In this document: one piece after another, positions 1-6,571 of the stretch
Numbering within the stretch: the first letter of the stretch is position 1
How the letters are laid out: the number at the start of each line of letters is the position of its first letter
Assembly: GCA_003222375.1 (NCBI GenBank)
Contig: QHVX01000054.1
Coordinates: 1 to 19,259 of the forward strand
Direction of reading: 5' to 3'
DNA from: Acidobacteriota bacterium
Lineage (GTDB): Bacteria; Acidobacteriota; Thermoanaerobaculia; Gp7-AA8
Length of the DNA: 19,259 bases
Program-made: the position numbers and the translations under genes
The notes under the pieces: generated by a model
Databases searched by the model: none
What the model was told of the DNA's origin: nothing
The model's input: only the letters and a program-made list of their open reading frames with translations

Positions 1-1
1 C

Positions 2-85
2 GGCCTGCTCGTTCACGACGCAGACGTGCAAATCGACGACGTCACGTTGTCGCAGATTTTCTGCAGGCGGCAGAGGTCATTCTGA
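2..85 (+). other. possible 3' end of an unidentified plus-strand gene
   Basis: From base 2 a plus-strand frame stays open for 27 codons and stops at TGA 83-85. Its residues include VHDADVQIDDVTLSQI, which look protein-like, but no family is recognisable. The stop codon lies inside the palindromic repeat that begins at 76, so the repeat may have truncated or replaced the natural end. One minus-strand frame is also open across 1-75, so the assignment is weak. Sequence left of the window would settle it. Confidence 0.2.
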
Positions 86-158
86 GCCGCGCAGACGGCG
101 AAGAATCTCGATCAGCGCAGCTTGAGATCCTTCCCCCGCTGCGCGGGGTCAGGATGAC
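76..158. repeat. interspersed imperfect palindrome, copy 1
   Basis: The outer arms GTCATTCTGA and TCAGGATGAC are near-perfect inverted repeats. Inner arms GAAGAATCTC and GAGATCCTTC also pair, and a small CCCCCGC/GCGGGG hairpin lies in the right half. The element shares the core GAGCCGCGCAGACGGCGAAG with copies at 6610-6678 and 11682-11758. It ends 3 bases beyond the plsX stop codon, so in the plsX transcript it would form a hairpin right after the stop. No transposase is nearby; a non-autonomous REP/MITE-type element is the best description. Confidence 0.8.
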
Positions 159-161
159 GTG

Positions 162-1253
162 CTACTGCCTGGCCAGCACGCTGCTATCGTGCTCGCGGGC
201 GTGCAGATCGGTGATCTTGGTCTGAATTTTTTCGTCGATGCGGTTCATCGCGAAGCCGCGCGCGATCCGGATGGCGTTCTTGATCGCCTTAGCGTTCGAA
301 CGGCCGTGACAGACGATGCAACCGCCCTTGACGCCTAACAGCGGCGCTCCGCCGTACTCGGAGTAATCCATCCGCTTTTTCAGCCCGTCGAATGCGCCCT
401 TCGCGAGAAGGGCACCGACTTTGCGCGGGAGCGACCGCGTCATCTCGCCTTTCAGCAGGCCGCTCACCATCTCGCCCAGGGCCTCGGAAGCCTTGAGAAC
501 GACATTGCCGATGAAACCGTCGCAGACGACAACATCAACATTACCGTTATAGATATCGCGCCCTTCGGCGTTGCCGACGAAGTTCAAGCCGGTCTCTTTG
601 AGCACGCGGAAGGTTTCCTTGGTCAACTCGTTGCCTTTGCCTTCCTCTTCGCCGATGGAGAGAAGTCCTACCCGCGGCGCTTCGATGCCGAACACCATCT
701 GCGCGTAGAAGTGTCCCATGACTGCGAATTCGCGCAGGTGATTGGGCTTGGCGTCGACATTGGCGCCGACGTCGAGCAGGAGCGTGTGATCGTTCGCGTT
801 AGGCAGAATCGCAGCCAGCGCCGGCCGGCTCACGCCTTCGATCATTCCCATGACGGCGCGAGCAGACGTCCACGTCGCCCCGGTGTTGCCGGCCGAAACG
901 AAAGCATCCGCGCGTCCTTCCGAGACCAGATTTGCGCAGACACGCACCGAGGAATTTCGTTTCCGCCGCAGCGGCGCCAGCGCCGTGTCTTCCATCTCGA
1001 CGACTTCACGCGCGTCGACGACCTCGATGTTGCGAAGAGACTCGGCAACCGCCAGCTCTTTGCGGACGACTTCTTCCTGTCCGACCAGGATGACTTCGAC
1101 CGGGTACTCGCTCACCGCGAGCAGCGCGCCCTTGACGATTTCGTGGGGCGCATGATCGCCGCCCATCGCATCGAGCGCGATCCGGACCCGGTCGTTACTA
1201 CTCAGAGAATGTCCTTGACCGCGATGACTTCGCGGCCCTTGTAGTAACCGCAC
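162..1253 (-). CDS. plsX: phosphate acyltransferase PlsX
   Basis: PlsX converts acyl-ACP to acyl-phosphate, the first acyl donor of the PlsX/PlsY phospholipid pathway, at the cytoplasmic face of the membrane. The N-terminal IALDAMGGDHAP motif, the SAGNTGA segment, LLDVGANVD, and the C-terminal GAPLLGVKGGCIVCHGRS stretch are typical of the family. The gene follows rpmF as in many bacteria. The start is unusual. The only ATG/GTG/TTG codon upstream of the conserved region is GTG at 1253, which lies 52 bases inside rpmF. A CTG at 1205-1203, overlapping the rpmF stop TGA, has an AAGGA ribosome-binding site (1216-1212) 6 bases upstream. A CTG start would give about 347 residues beginning SSNDRVRIALDAMGG, a normal family length. 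I give the full open frame, but the first 16 residues are probably not translated. A palindromic repeat begins 3 bases after the stop. Confidence 0.95.
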   Translation of the reverse strand: MRLLQGPRSHRGQGHSLSSNDRVRIALDAMGGDHAPHEIVKGALLAVSEYPVEVILVGQEEVVRKELAVAESLRNIEVVDAREVVEMEDTALAPLRRKRNSSVRVCANLVSEGRADAFVSAGNTGATWTSARAVMGMIEGVSRPALAAILPNANDHTLLLDVGANVDAKPNHLREFAVMGHFYAQMVFGIEAPRVGLLSIGEEEGKGNELTKETFRVLKETGLNFVGNAEGRDIYNGNVDVVVCDGFIGNVVLKASEALGEMVSGLLKGEMTRSLPRKVGALLAKGAFDGLKKRMDYSEYGGAPLLGVKGGCIVCHGRSNAKAIKNAIRIARGFAMNRIDEKIQTKITDLHAREHDSSVLARQ

Positions 1254-1387
1254 TTCGGACAGACACGATGTGGCATCTTCGGCTCATGACACTGCGGACA
1301 GACCGACATCGACTTCTGTTTGAGGAAATCGTGGGCGCGCCGCGAACGTGTTCTCGCTTTGCTGTGACGGCGTTTTGGATTGGGCAT
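1202..1387 (-). CDS. rpmF: large ribosomal subunit protein bL32
   Basis: bL32 is a small structural protein of the 50S ribosomal subunit. The 61 residues begin MPNPKRRHSKARTRSRRAH, the standard bL32 opening, and carry a zinc ribbon with C30-P-Q-C33 and C43-P-K-C46. This is the zinc-binding (C+) form, not the cysteine-free paralogue some bacteria induce under zinc starvation. The length is normal. The gene starts 12 bases after the DUF177 gene stops, and its own stop overlaps the probable plsX start. The DUF177-rpmF-plsX order is conserved in many bacterial phyla and implies one transcript. Confidence 0.97.
   Translation of the reverse strand: MPNPKRRHSKARTRSRRAHDFLKQKSMSVCPQCHEPKMPHRVCPKCGYYKGREVIAVKDIL
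1203..1216 (-). promoter_or_regulatory. ribosome-binding site and candidate CTG start of plsX
   Basis: On the minus strand AAGGA (1216-1212) is followed by 6 bases and then CTG (1205-1203), which shares two bases with the rpmF stop TGA (1204-1202). This is the geometry of translationally coupled ATGA/GTGA overlaps, with CTG in place of a usual start. The next conserved residues of PlsX begin 7 codons later. It decides the plsX start, but CTG initiation is rare, so this is inference. Confidence 0.45.
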
Positions 1388-1399
1388 TTCGTCTCCTAA

Positions 1400-1984
1400 C
1401 TAGCTTTCTCTTTTCTTGATCGCCTGGCGAATCTCGCTCAGCGCTCCCCAGCGTTCGTCGGCGACCGCTTCCACGCACGCGCAGACTTCACGGTTCCGAT
1501 TCGTCCCACACGTCGGACACAAGCCCAGGCAATCCTCTCTGCACAACGGTTTCATCGGAATCGACAGCTGGATTTGCTCGAGCGCCAGATGGCGCAGCGG
1601 AATTTGTCGACCGGTGTAGAACTCGACATCGAGCTCGTCAGGAGCGATCTCGATCTCTTCCTCTTGCCGCTGCGGGACTTCCGGACGCGGGTGGAATCTT
1701 AAGTGAAAGGTCGAACTGCTGGCAAACGGATACGGCTCGAGGCAACGCGCGCACATCAAATCCGCCGTGAAACTCGCGGACCCTTCGACGAGATACTCGC
1801 CCGGTCGTGAGCCCTTCTGCACGGCGGCTTTGATCGCCACCGGCCCGACGTTGACGATCTCGTCGCGCTGCAGCTCCGACGGCGAGACTGAAATCGTACG
1901 GCTGTACGACTGTGGGCCGTCTTTGTCGATCTCGTCGAAGTTGATGAAGTCGCGCGGGTCAGACATGGCAGATTTCGCGAGCAA
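1400..1984 (-). CDS. DUF177/YceD family protein
   Basis: This is a YceD-like (DUF177) protein, a family almost always encoded just upstream of rpmF. Members have been linked to 23S rRNA metabolism in plants and bacteria, but the molecular role is not settled. The 194 residues include the paired cysteine clusters typical of the family: CARCLEP near residue 78 and a C-terminal CREDCLGLCPTCG...CAC cluster that could bind a metal. The open frame starts at a TTG (1984) preceded by AGGGGGG. An ATG at 1966 (MSDPRDF) is an equally plausible start but has little Shine-Dalgarno sequence. It lies 17 bases after the membrane-anchored hypothetical and 12 bases before rpmF, so it is part of the same operon. 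Confidence 0.9.
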   Translation of the reverse strand: MLAKSAMSDPRDFINFDEIDKDGPQSYSRTISVSPSELQRDEIVNVGPVAIKAAVQKGSRPGEYLVEGSASFTADLMCARCLEPYPFASSSTFHLRFHPRPEVPQRQEEEIEIAPDELDVEFYTGRQIPLRHLALEQIQLSIPMKPLCREDCLGLCPTCGTNRNREVCACVEAVADERWGALSEIRQAIKKRES

Positions 1985-2001
1985 CGCCCGCCCCCCTGAT
2001 T

Positions 2002-3171
2002 CTATTTCGAGCTGATCCTTACGTTGAGGCTTTCTCGCTGCAAATCGACAGAATCAGCCGCTTCAATGGTTTTCGCCTGCTCGAGCTCGCCGAGCCAGCC
2101 CGCAAGATCGCGCGCGGAGCGGTAGAGCCGCGGCGCGGCAATCCGCAACCCCAGGTTCTGCTGCAGATTGTTCAAGATCGGCACCAGCCGCGGTGCGTCG
2201 ATGCGCACCGACCACTGACTCGCGGTCGGTGCAGGGTCGAAGGCATCCTTTTGATATTGCTCGATGCTGTCGTCGAACGACAGCGCGATCGTGTCGCCGA
2301 TCTCCGCGATTCGCACGCGAATCCCGATGGCTTCCGCCTGACGGAATGAGTCGACGATCGCGCGGCGCTGCGGGTCCTTGGGTAAAACAATCACGGCGAG
2401 CGGCCGCGGCAGGAGCTTGCGTGTGTCGACGTCGTAGACACAGATCGCCCCACCCTGATCAAAGAGGGAAGAAACTTTCGCTCCGAAAAGGCGATTGAGG
2501 TCCGCGACGATGCGCGGCGGTTCGGTGAAAGCGGCGGAGAGGATCGCGCCACGAGGAAAAGAATGTGGGACGGCCCCGCTCGGCGGGGCCGCTGGTCGGG
2601 CTAAAGCCCGACCTACACTTGTCAGATTGATATCCGTCGGCGTGATCACAATCGCCGTCACTGCCGGCCGTGCAATTGGCGGATATGCGCCGCGCGCTGA
2701 TTCGCGCTGGACGACGATTGCGTCTGCGGCCGGCAAGCGTGAGGCCAGATCGAGAATTTGCGTGACGCTCGCGGAATCGAGCGAAGGCTCGCCGGTGCCG
2801 TTGATGAATACGTTGCTGCCGAGGCTGCGAATCAGAAAAGCGCGGACCAGGTCGGCGCGCACGAGATAGTGAGGCTGATCTCCGCTCTTCCACGCAACCA
2901 CAGCCGCGTTGCCCAACATCCAGGTGCGGGGCAGATCGCGCACAGTCTCCATTCTGGCGCGCGTGATTGGATTGATCCGCAACTTCGCATCGAATGCCGC
3001 CGCTTTCGGAACAATCACGAATGCGTCCGCCGACGCCGGCACTTGCGCGAGCAACGTGCGAACGTCGGCGTTTTCGGTCGTCGTCGTAAAAAGAACAATC
3101 GCGACGATCGCGATCACTGCCGCAACAACCGTGACTATAAAGATGAGGATCTTGCGCACCGCTGCTACCAT
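2002..3171 (-). CDS. membrane-anchored hypothetical protein carrying an in-frame repeat
   Basis: The 389-residue product has a basic N-terminus and one hydrophobic helix (about residues 7-29, KILIFIVTVVAAVIAIV), then a long soluble part that should face the periplasm or cell exterior. The segment after the helix (VPASADAFVIVP) resembles the opening of DUF3352-type anchored proteins, but I cannot assign a family with confidence. It heads the DUF177-rpmF-plsX run, 17 bases upstream of DUF177. An ATG at 3171 with GGAG 4 bases upstream is a good start. Residues about 185-202 (VGRALARPAAPPSGAVPH) are encoded wholly by a 54-base double-hairpin repeat (2565-2618), so this piece of the protein is an insertion rather than ancestral sequence. 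The gene is divergent from the first glycosyltransferase with only 8 bases between the two starts. Confidence 0.75.
   Translation of the reverse strand: MVAAVRKILIFIVTVVAAVIAIVAIVLFTTTTENADVRTLLAQVPASADAFVIVPKAAAFDAKLRINPITRARMETVRDLPRTWMLGNAAVVAWKSGDQPHYLVRADLVRAFLIRSLGSNVFINGTGEPSLDSASVTQILDLASRLPAADAIVVQRESARGAYPPIARPAVTAIVITPTDINLTSVGRALARPAAPPSGAVPHSFPRGAILSAAFTEPPRIVADLNRLFGAKVSSLFDQGGAICVYDVDTRKLLPRPLAVIVLPKDPQRRAIVDSFRQAEAIGIRVRIAEIGDTIALSFDDSIEQYQKDAFDPAPTASQWSVRIDAPRLVPILNNLQQNLGLRIAAPRLYRSARDLAGWLGELEQAKTIEAADSVDLQRESLNVRISSK
2565..2618 (-). repeat. REP/BIME-like double hairpin inside a coding sequence
   Basis: Read on the coding (minus) strand it begins GTGTAGGTCGGGC and contains two consecutive hairpins: GGTCGGGC/GCCCGACC and GGCCCCGC/GCGGGGCC. 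It ends GTCCCAC, an imperfect inverted match to the beginning. It is 54 bases, exactly 18 codons, and keeps the reading frame. A GTAG just before an imperfect palindrome is the hallmark of REP elements mobilised by RAYT (REP-associated tyrosine) transposases. The element in lgt has the same build. Confidence 0.75.
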
Positions 3172-3179
3172 CCGTCTCC

Positions 3180-4319
3180 GTGCTCGGGTCCATCGTTCAC
3201 ACTTTGAGCCATGCGCTGGCCGACCGCGTAAAGCGCGCGCTACGGCGGGCGACGCGATCGGAATCGCGCCTGCGCGTCGGGGTGGACATTCGGCCGTTTT
3301 ACGAGCCGCTCACCGGAATCGGATGGTATCTCTATCACCTGCTGCATGAGATTGCGAAGCGCGAGGACGTCGAGCTCTTTCTCTTCGGCGATGCGCGCAT
3401 CACCGACATCGGTCCGGCCCTCTATGCTGATGTCCCTGCCAGCGCGCATGTCTGCTGGTTCGACCTGCGAGGCCGGGCGCTGATCGATTGCGACGTGATG
3501 TTCGCCCCCAACTACTTTCTGCCTCGCCTCCTCGGCGCGATCGCGCGCCGTCGCGTCATCACGATTCACGACCTGACCTACAAACGGTTTCCCGATTTGC
3601 TGCAGAAAGAGACGCTGCACAGCCTCGAGGCACACATGCCGCGCGAGATCGCCGCAGCCGACGCGATCATCTGCGTTTCGGAATCGACGCGCGACGACCT
3701 GTTGCAGTACTACCAGGTCGATCCGCGTCGCGTTTTCGCGATTCACTCCGGCGTCGCGCTCCCGGCACCCGGCACCCGGCACCCGGCACTTCCACAGCGC
3801 TATCTCCTCTTCGTTTCGACGATCGAGCCCCGCAAAAACCTCGGCGTCCTCCTCGACGCATTTGAAAATCTGAAACGGAAAGGCAAGTACGACGGATCGC
3901 TGGTCGTTGTCGGTCGCATCGGCTGGAACTCCGAAGAATTCGTGCCGCGCCTCACCGGAAGCGACGTGCATCATCTCGACTATCTCGGCGCGGCAGAGCT
4001 GCAGACGGTTTATCGCAACGCCGACATCTTCGTTTTTCCGTCGATCTATGAAGGCTTCGGCTTTCCGCTGCTCGAAGCGATGGCGCATGGCGTGCCGTCG
4101 ATCGCCGCGCGTTCGTCATCGCTTCCGGAAGTTGCCGGCGATGGAGCGCTGTACTTCGATCCGCGCGACGCGCGCGAGCTCGAGTCCGCGATCACTCGGA
4201 TTCTCGACGATCCCGCTTTGAGGGATGACCTGATTGCGCGCGGCCGTGCGCGCGTGGAGCGATTTCGCTGGGAAACGACGGCCGAGCGGACGTTCGAGGT
4301 TTTACAGCGTGTCTCGTGA
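3180..4319 (+). CDS. GT4-family glycosyltransferase (GT-B fold), first of three
   Basis: This is a group 1 (GT4) retaining glycosyltransferase, 379 residues, which would transfer a sugar from an activated donor to a glycan acceptor in the cytoplasm; donor and acceptor cannot be read from sequence. The N-domain opens VGVDIRPFYEPLTGIGWYLYHLL, with VITIHDLTYKRFP and ICVSESTRDDL further on. The C-domain starts YLLFVSTIEPRKNL and carries the catalytic EX7E motif (E291-GFGFPLL-E299). The linker between the domains (about residues 194-203, PAPGTRHPAL) is encoded by four tandem CCCGGCA heptamers. The start is GTG at 3180 with no clear Shine-Dalgarno, and only 8 bases separate it from the divergent gene, so a later start such as TTG 3204 is possible. 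The stop overlaps the next gene by 11 bases, indicating co-transcription. Confidence 0.93.
   Translation: MLGSIVHTLSHALADRVKRALRRATRSESRLRVGVDIRPFYEPLTGIGWYLYHLLHEIAKREDVELFLFGDARITDIGPALYADVPASAHVCWFDLRGRALIDCDVMFAPNYFLPRLLGAIARRRVITIHDLTYKRFPDLLQKETLHSLEAHMPREIAAADAIICVSESTRDDLLQYYQVDPRRVFAIHSGVALPAPGTRHPALPQRYLLFVSTIEPRKNLGVLLDAFENLKRKGKYDGSLVVVGRIGWNSEEFVPRLTGSDVHHLDYLGAAELQTVYRNADIFVFPSIYEGFGFPLLEAMAHGVPSIAARSSSLPEVAGDGALYFDPRDARELESAITRILDDPALRDDLIARGRARVERFRWETTAERTFEVLQRVS
3761..3788 (+). repeat. four tandem CCCGGCA heptamers inside glycosyltransferase 1
   Basis: CCCGGCA is repeated four times without error. As 28 bases is not a multiple of three, copies are read in rotating frames, giving PAPGTRHPA. 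A change in copy number by anything other than three would shift the frame, so this is a potential phase-variable tract. Confidence 0.85.
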
Positions 4320-5379
4320 TCTGCGCGTGATCGTCGACGGACGGCCACTCGTTCCTCGGCGCAGCGGGATTGGCGTTCACACGGCGGAAATCGCGGGACG
4401 ACTCGATGTCACGCCGCCGCCGCTGATCGCGAGTCATGCCGAAATCATCAACAAGCAAGGCATCGAACGCTGTAGTTTTCGAGTCGACCGCGCGCCCAAT
4501 GGCATCTTGTGGCAACAGTTCGTTCTTCCGCGCGTCGCGGATGCCGATGTTTTGTGGGGACCGCACGGTACGATTCCGATCGCACTGAAAATCCCAGCGG
4601 TCGTGACGCTGCACGATTTCACTTCGCTGACCATGCCCGGCCGTCACCTCTTCAAGACCCTGGCATCATTCAATCTCTTCATCAGCGAAAGTCTCGAGCG
4701 CGCGGATCGCGTGGCCGCGGTTTCGAAAACGATTGCAAACGAGGCGACGCGATGGTTCGGCGTGCCGCGCGAGATCATCGAGATCATTCCAAATGGAGTG
4801 GACGATTTCTTTTGTCCTGGCCCCTCACCCCAGCCCTCTCCCGAGGGAGAGGGTGGCCCGGAGGGCCGGGTGAGGGGTGATTACATCCTCTTTGTCGGCA
4901 CTCTCGAGCCGCGAAAAGGAATCGACGATCTGATCGCCGTCTGGCAATCGCTGCCGCAGCCGCGGCCTCGCCTGATGCTTTGCGGTGAGCGCGGATGGCG
5001 CGTGAAGGTGCCGGCAGATATCGAGATCACCGGGTGGGTCGATCGCGAACGTCTGCGCATGCTGTATCAGCGCGCGCTGATTTTTGTCTATCCGTCGCGG
5101 TACGAAGGCTTCGGCATTCCGCCGCTCGAGGCCATGGCGTGCGGCGCGCCAGTCATTGCGACGCGCACCGGAGCGATTCCCGAATATGGCGACGGCGCGG
5201 CGTTGCTCATCGATCCCGGCGATCGCGATGCTTTGCGCGAATCGATGTTGCGTCTGCTTCGCGATCCCCAGCTCCGCGCTGACCTCAGCGCTCGTGGTGT
5301 CGAGCGCGCAAAACGGTATCGGTGGGATCGCAGCGCGCAGCTCATGACTGAGCTGGTGGCCGAGGCGGCGCGGGGATGA
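4309..5379 (+). CDS. GT4-family glycosyltransferase, second of three
   Basis: A second retaining glycosyltransferase of the same family, about 356 residues from the GTG at 4309. That start gives MSRDLRVIVDGRPLVPRRSGIGVHT, the normal family opening; the frame is open further upstream, but that part overlaps the first gene and is not family-like. The domain order is RSGIGVHTAEI, VVTLHDFTSL, RVAAVSKTI, IIPNGVDDF, then YILFVGTLEPRKGI, with the EX7E motif E266-GFGIPPL-E274. Residues about 171-190 (including PSPQPSPEGEGG) come from a 57-base palindromic repeat placed at the interdomain linker. The gene overlaps the first by 11 bases and shares ATGA with the third. Sugar donor and acceptor are unknown. 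Confidence 0.92.
   Translation: MSRDLRVIVDGRPLVPRRSGIGVHTAEIAGRLDVTPPPLIASHAEIINKQGIERCSFRVDRAPNGILWQQFVLPRVADADVLWGPHGTIPIALKIPAVVTLHDFTSLTMPGRHLFKTLASFNLFISESLERADRVAAVSKTIANEATRWFGVPREIIEIIPNGVDDFFCPGPSPQPSPEGEGGPEGRVRGDYILFVGTLEPRKGIDDLIAVWQSLPQPRPRLMLCGERGWRVKVPADIEITGWVDRERLRMLYQRALIFVYPSRYEGFGIPPLEAMACGAPVIATRTGAIPEYGDGAALLIDPGDRDALRESMLRLLRDPQLRADLSARGVERAKRYRWDRSAQLMTELVAEAARG
4821..4877. repeat. CCCCTCACCC...GGGTGAGGGG palindromic repeat inside glycosyltransferase 2
   Basis: Terminal arms CCCCTCACCC and GGGTGAGGGG are perfect inverted repeats. Inside lie CCCTCTCCC/GGGAGAGGG arms and a GGCCCGGAGGGCC hairpin. The element is 57 bases, exactly 19 codons, and has no stop in the frame used. 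A related copy is at 13409-13471, between genes. Confidence 0.88.
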
Positions 5380-6292
5380 GAGTGGGGATCGATTGCCGCA
5401 AGATCGACGACTTCGGCATCGGAACGTACATCCGCGGTCTGCTCACGGCGATGGCAGGCGTGGAGTATGTCGCGTTCGGTCCCCACGATCTTGATCTTCC
5501 TGCCGGAATCGAACACGTGATCGTCGACGCGCCGAAGTACTCGATTCGCGAGCTCTTCAGAGTCGGGCGCGGCGTGAAGATCGATCTCTTTCACGCGCCG
5601 CACTACGTCGTGCCGTTCGTCGACGTGCCGTTCGTCGTCACGATTCACGATCTGATTGCCGCCGGGTCATCACGGTCAGCGAAACGGTACGTGGTCAAAT
5701 CGCTTCCGAATTCGGACACGTGGAAAAAATCGCCGTGACGCCGAATGGCGCAGATCACTTGAGATCCTTCGCTTCGCTCAGGATGAGGGAGCATCCCTAC
5801 TTTCTTTTCGTCGGCAACGACAAGCCGCACAAGAACGTCGATCGTCTCGTCGAGGCTTCATCGCGCATACAAGGTGCGCAACTCATTCTTGTTGGAGGCG
5901 GCTTCGAGAGATTTCGTGATCGGGCCATCATCGCCGGCTTCGTTTCGCGCGACGAGCTGGCGTCGCTCTATGGCGGCGCAATCGCGCTCGTGCAACCAAG
6001 CATCGAGGAAGGATTCGGACTGCCGGCGCTCGAAGCGATGACCTGCGGCACTGCGGTCATCACGTCGAACGCGCCGGCGCTCATCGAGATCACCGGCGAT
6101 GCTGCACTGCATGTCGATGCGCGATCGATCGATGACATCGCAAACGCGATGACGCGCGTGATGCATGACGGGTCGATGCGCGCGGCGATGATCGCGCGCG
6201 GTCTCGATCGCGCAAAAAATTTCACGTGGCGTCGTTGCGCCGATCTGACGCGCGAAATCTACATCGCGTCGCTTGACAATGCGTTTCATTAA
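5376..6292 (+). pseudogene. GT4-family glycosyltransferase, third of three, broken by an internal deletion
   Basis: The first frame (5376-5738) begins MRVGIDCRKIDDFGIGTYIRGLL and runs to VTIHDLIA near 5660, then goes out of frame. The remainder is in another frame from about 5660: RRVITVSETVRGQ, EKIAVTPNGA, YFLFVGNDKPHKNV and the EX7E motif EEGFGLPALE, ending TAA 6290-6292. In the two neighbouring paralogues the His of HD and the Val of VS are 36 residues (108 bases) apart; here they are 29 bases apart. So about 79 bases are missing, which removes an N-domain segment and shifts the frame. The product would be non-functional unless this is an assembly error. A half copy of the interspersed palindrome (5758-5786) lies at the domain linker. 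The start shares ATGA with the previous gene. Confidence 0.85.
5758..5786 (+). repeat. half copy of the interspersed palindrome inside glycosyltransferase 3
   Basis: The run CTTGAGATCCTTC...CTCAGGATGA matches the right half of the element at 76-158 (same CTTGAGATCCTTC and TCAGGATGA). It encodes HLRSFASLRMR, between the VTPNGA loop and YFLFVG. Only the right half is present, so it is either a partial insertion or a decayed copy. Confidence 0.75.
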
Positions 6293-6301
6293 TCGCACTA
6301 T
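6273..6301 (+). promoter_or_regulatory. possible sigma70-type promoter for the small-ORF unit
   Basis: A perfect TTGACA (6273-6278) sits in the last codons of glycosyltransferase 3. At 17-bp spacing the -10 is only CACTAT (6296-6301), a weak match to TATAAT. AT content rises sharply here relative to the surroundings. The position fits a transcript covering the two small ORFs and ending at the terminator at 6572-6606. Confidence 0.35.
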
Positions 6302-6313
6302 TTATGTTGAGGA

Positions 6314-6481
6314 ATGATGATTACTCGTAACTGGATGGACCATTCAGTGAAAGTTGATCGTCACTCGTCTCCCCGCACGGATCCCCACCACGAAATGCGC
6401 GATTCAGTTTGCCGGAGCGATTCGGCACTCGATGCCAAGGATGCGCGACCGAGAGGTCCCGTACGGCACGAAAGGTGGTGA
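6314..6481 (+). CDS. candidate 55-residue protein upstream of the lysine-rich peptide
   Basis: The frame opens with ATGATG at 6314-6319, preceded by TGAGGA at 6308-6313, and runs 55 codons to TGA 6479-6481. The product (beginning MMITRNWMDHSVKVDRHSSP, ending VRHERW) is hydrophilic, rich in Arg, His, Asp and Ser, with one Cys, no hydrophobic segment and no family I recognise. Its stop lies inside the ribosome-binding region of the 18-codon lysine-rich ORF, 5 bases before that ATG, so the two could be translationally coupled. It may instead be an untranslated leader: a partly overlapping frame (6354-6575) is also open, and codon evidence over 55 codons is thin. Confidence 0.35.
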   Translation: MMITRNWMDHSVKVDRHSSPRTDPHHEMRDSVCRSDSALDAKDARPRGPVRHERW

Positions 6482-6486
6482 GCATA

Positions 6487-6543
6487 ATGGCCACGAAGAA
6501 GAAGGGCGGCAAGAAGACGAAAAAGGCGTCGAAGAAGAAATAA
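6487..6543 (+). CDS. 18-residue lysine-rich basic peptide
   Basis: The ORF reads MATKKKGGKKTKKASKKK: 10 of 18 residues are lysine and none is acidic. It resembles the lysine-rich tails of bacterial histone H1-like proteins and would bind nucleic acid or other polyanions if made. A strong Shine-Dalgarno (AAAGGTGGTGAG, 6471-6482, one mismatch from AAAGGAGGTGA) lies at a good distance from the ATG. A clear intrinsic terminator follows 28 bases after the stop. The signal pair suggests a real translated mini-gene rather than chance. Alternatives are a regulatory leader peptide or the remnant of a longer H1-like gene. Function unknown. Confidence 0.6.
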   Translation: MATKKKGGKKTKKASKKK

Positions 6544-6571
6544 AACGTCATCGACTTTGGGGAGTCGTACT

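Noticed and set aside
2459..3193. 244-codon open frame on the minus strand
   Set aside because: It is a shifted frame of the membrane-anchored hypothetical, rich in Arg, Ser and Asp and lacking the hydrophobic helix.
5655..5740. Programmed frameshift in the third glycosyltransferase
   Set aside because: About 79 bases of conserved domain are absent, so a shift alone would not restore the enzyme; no slippery heptamer is seen at the junction.
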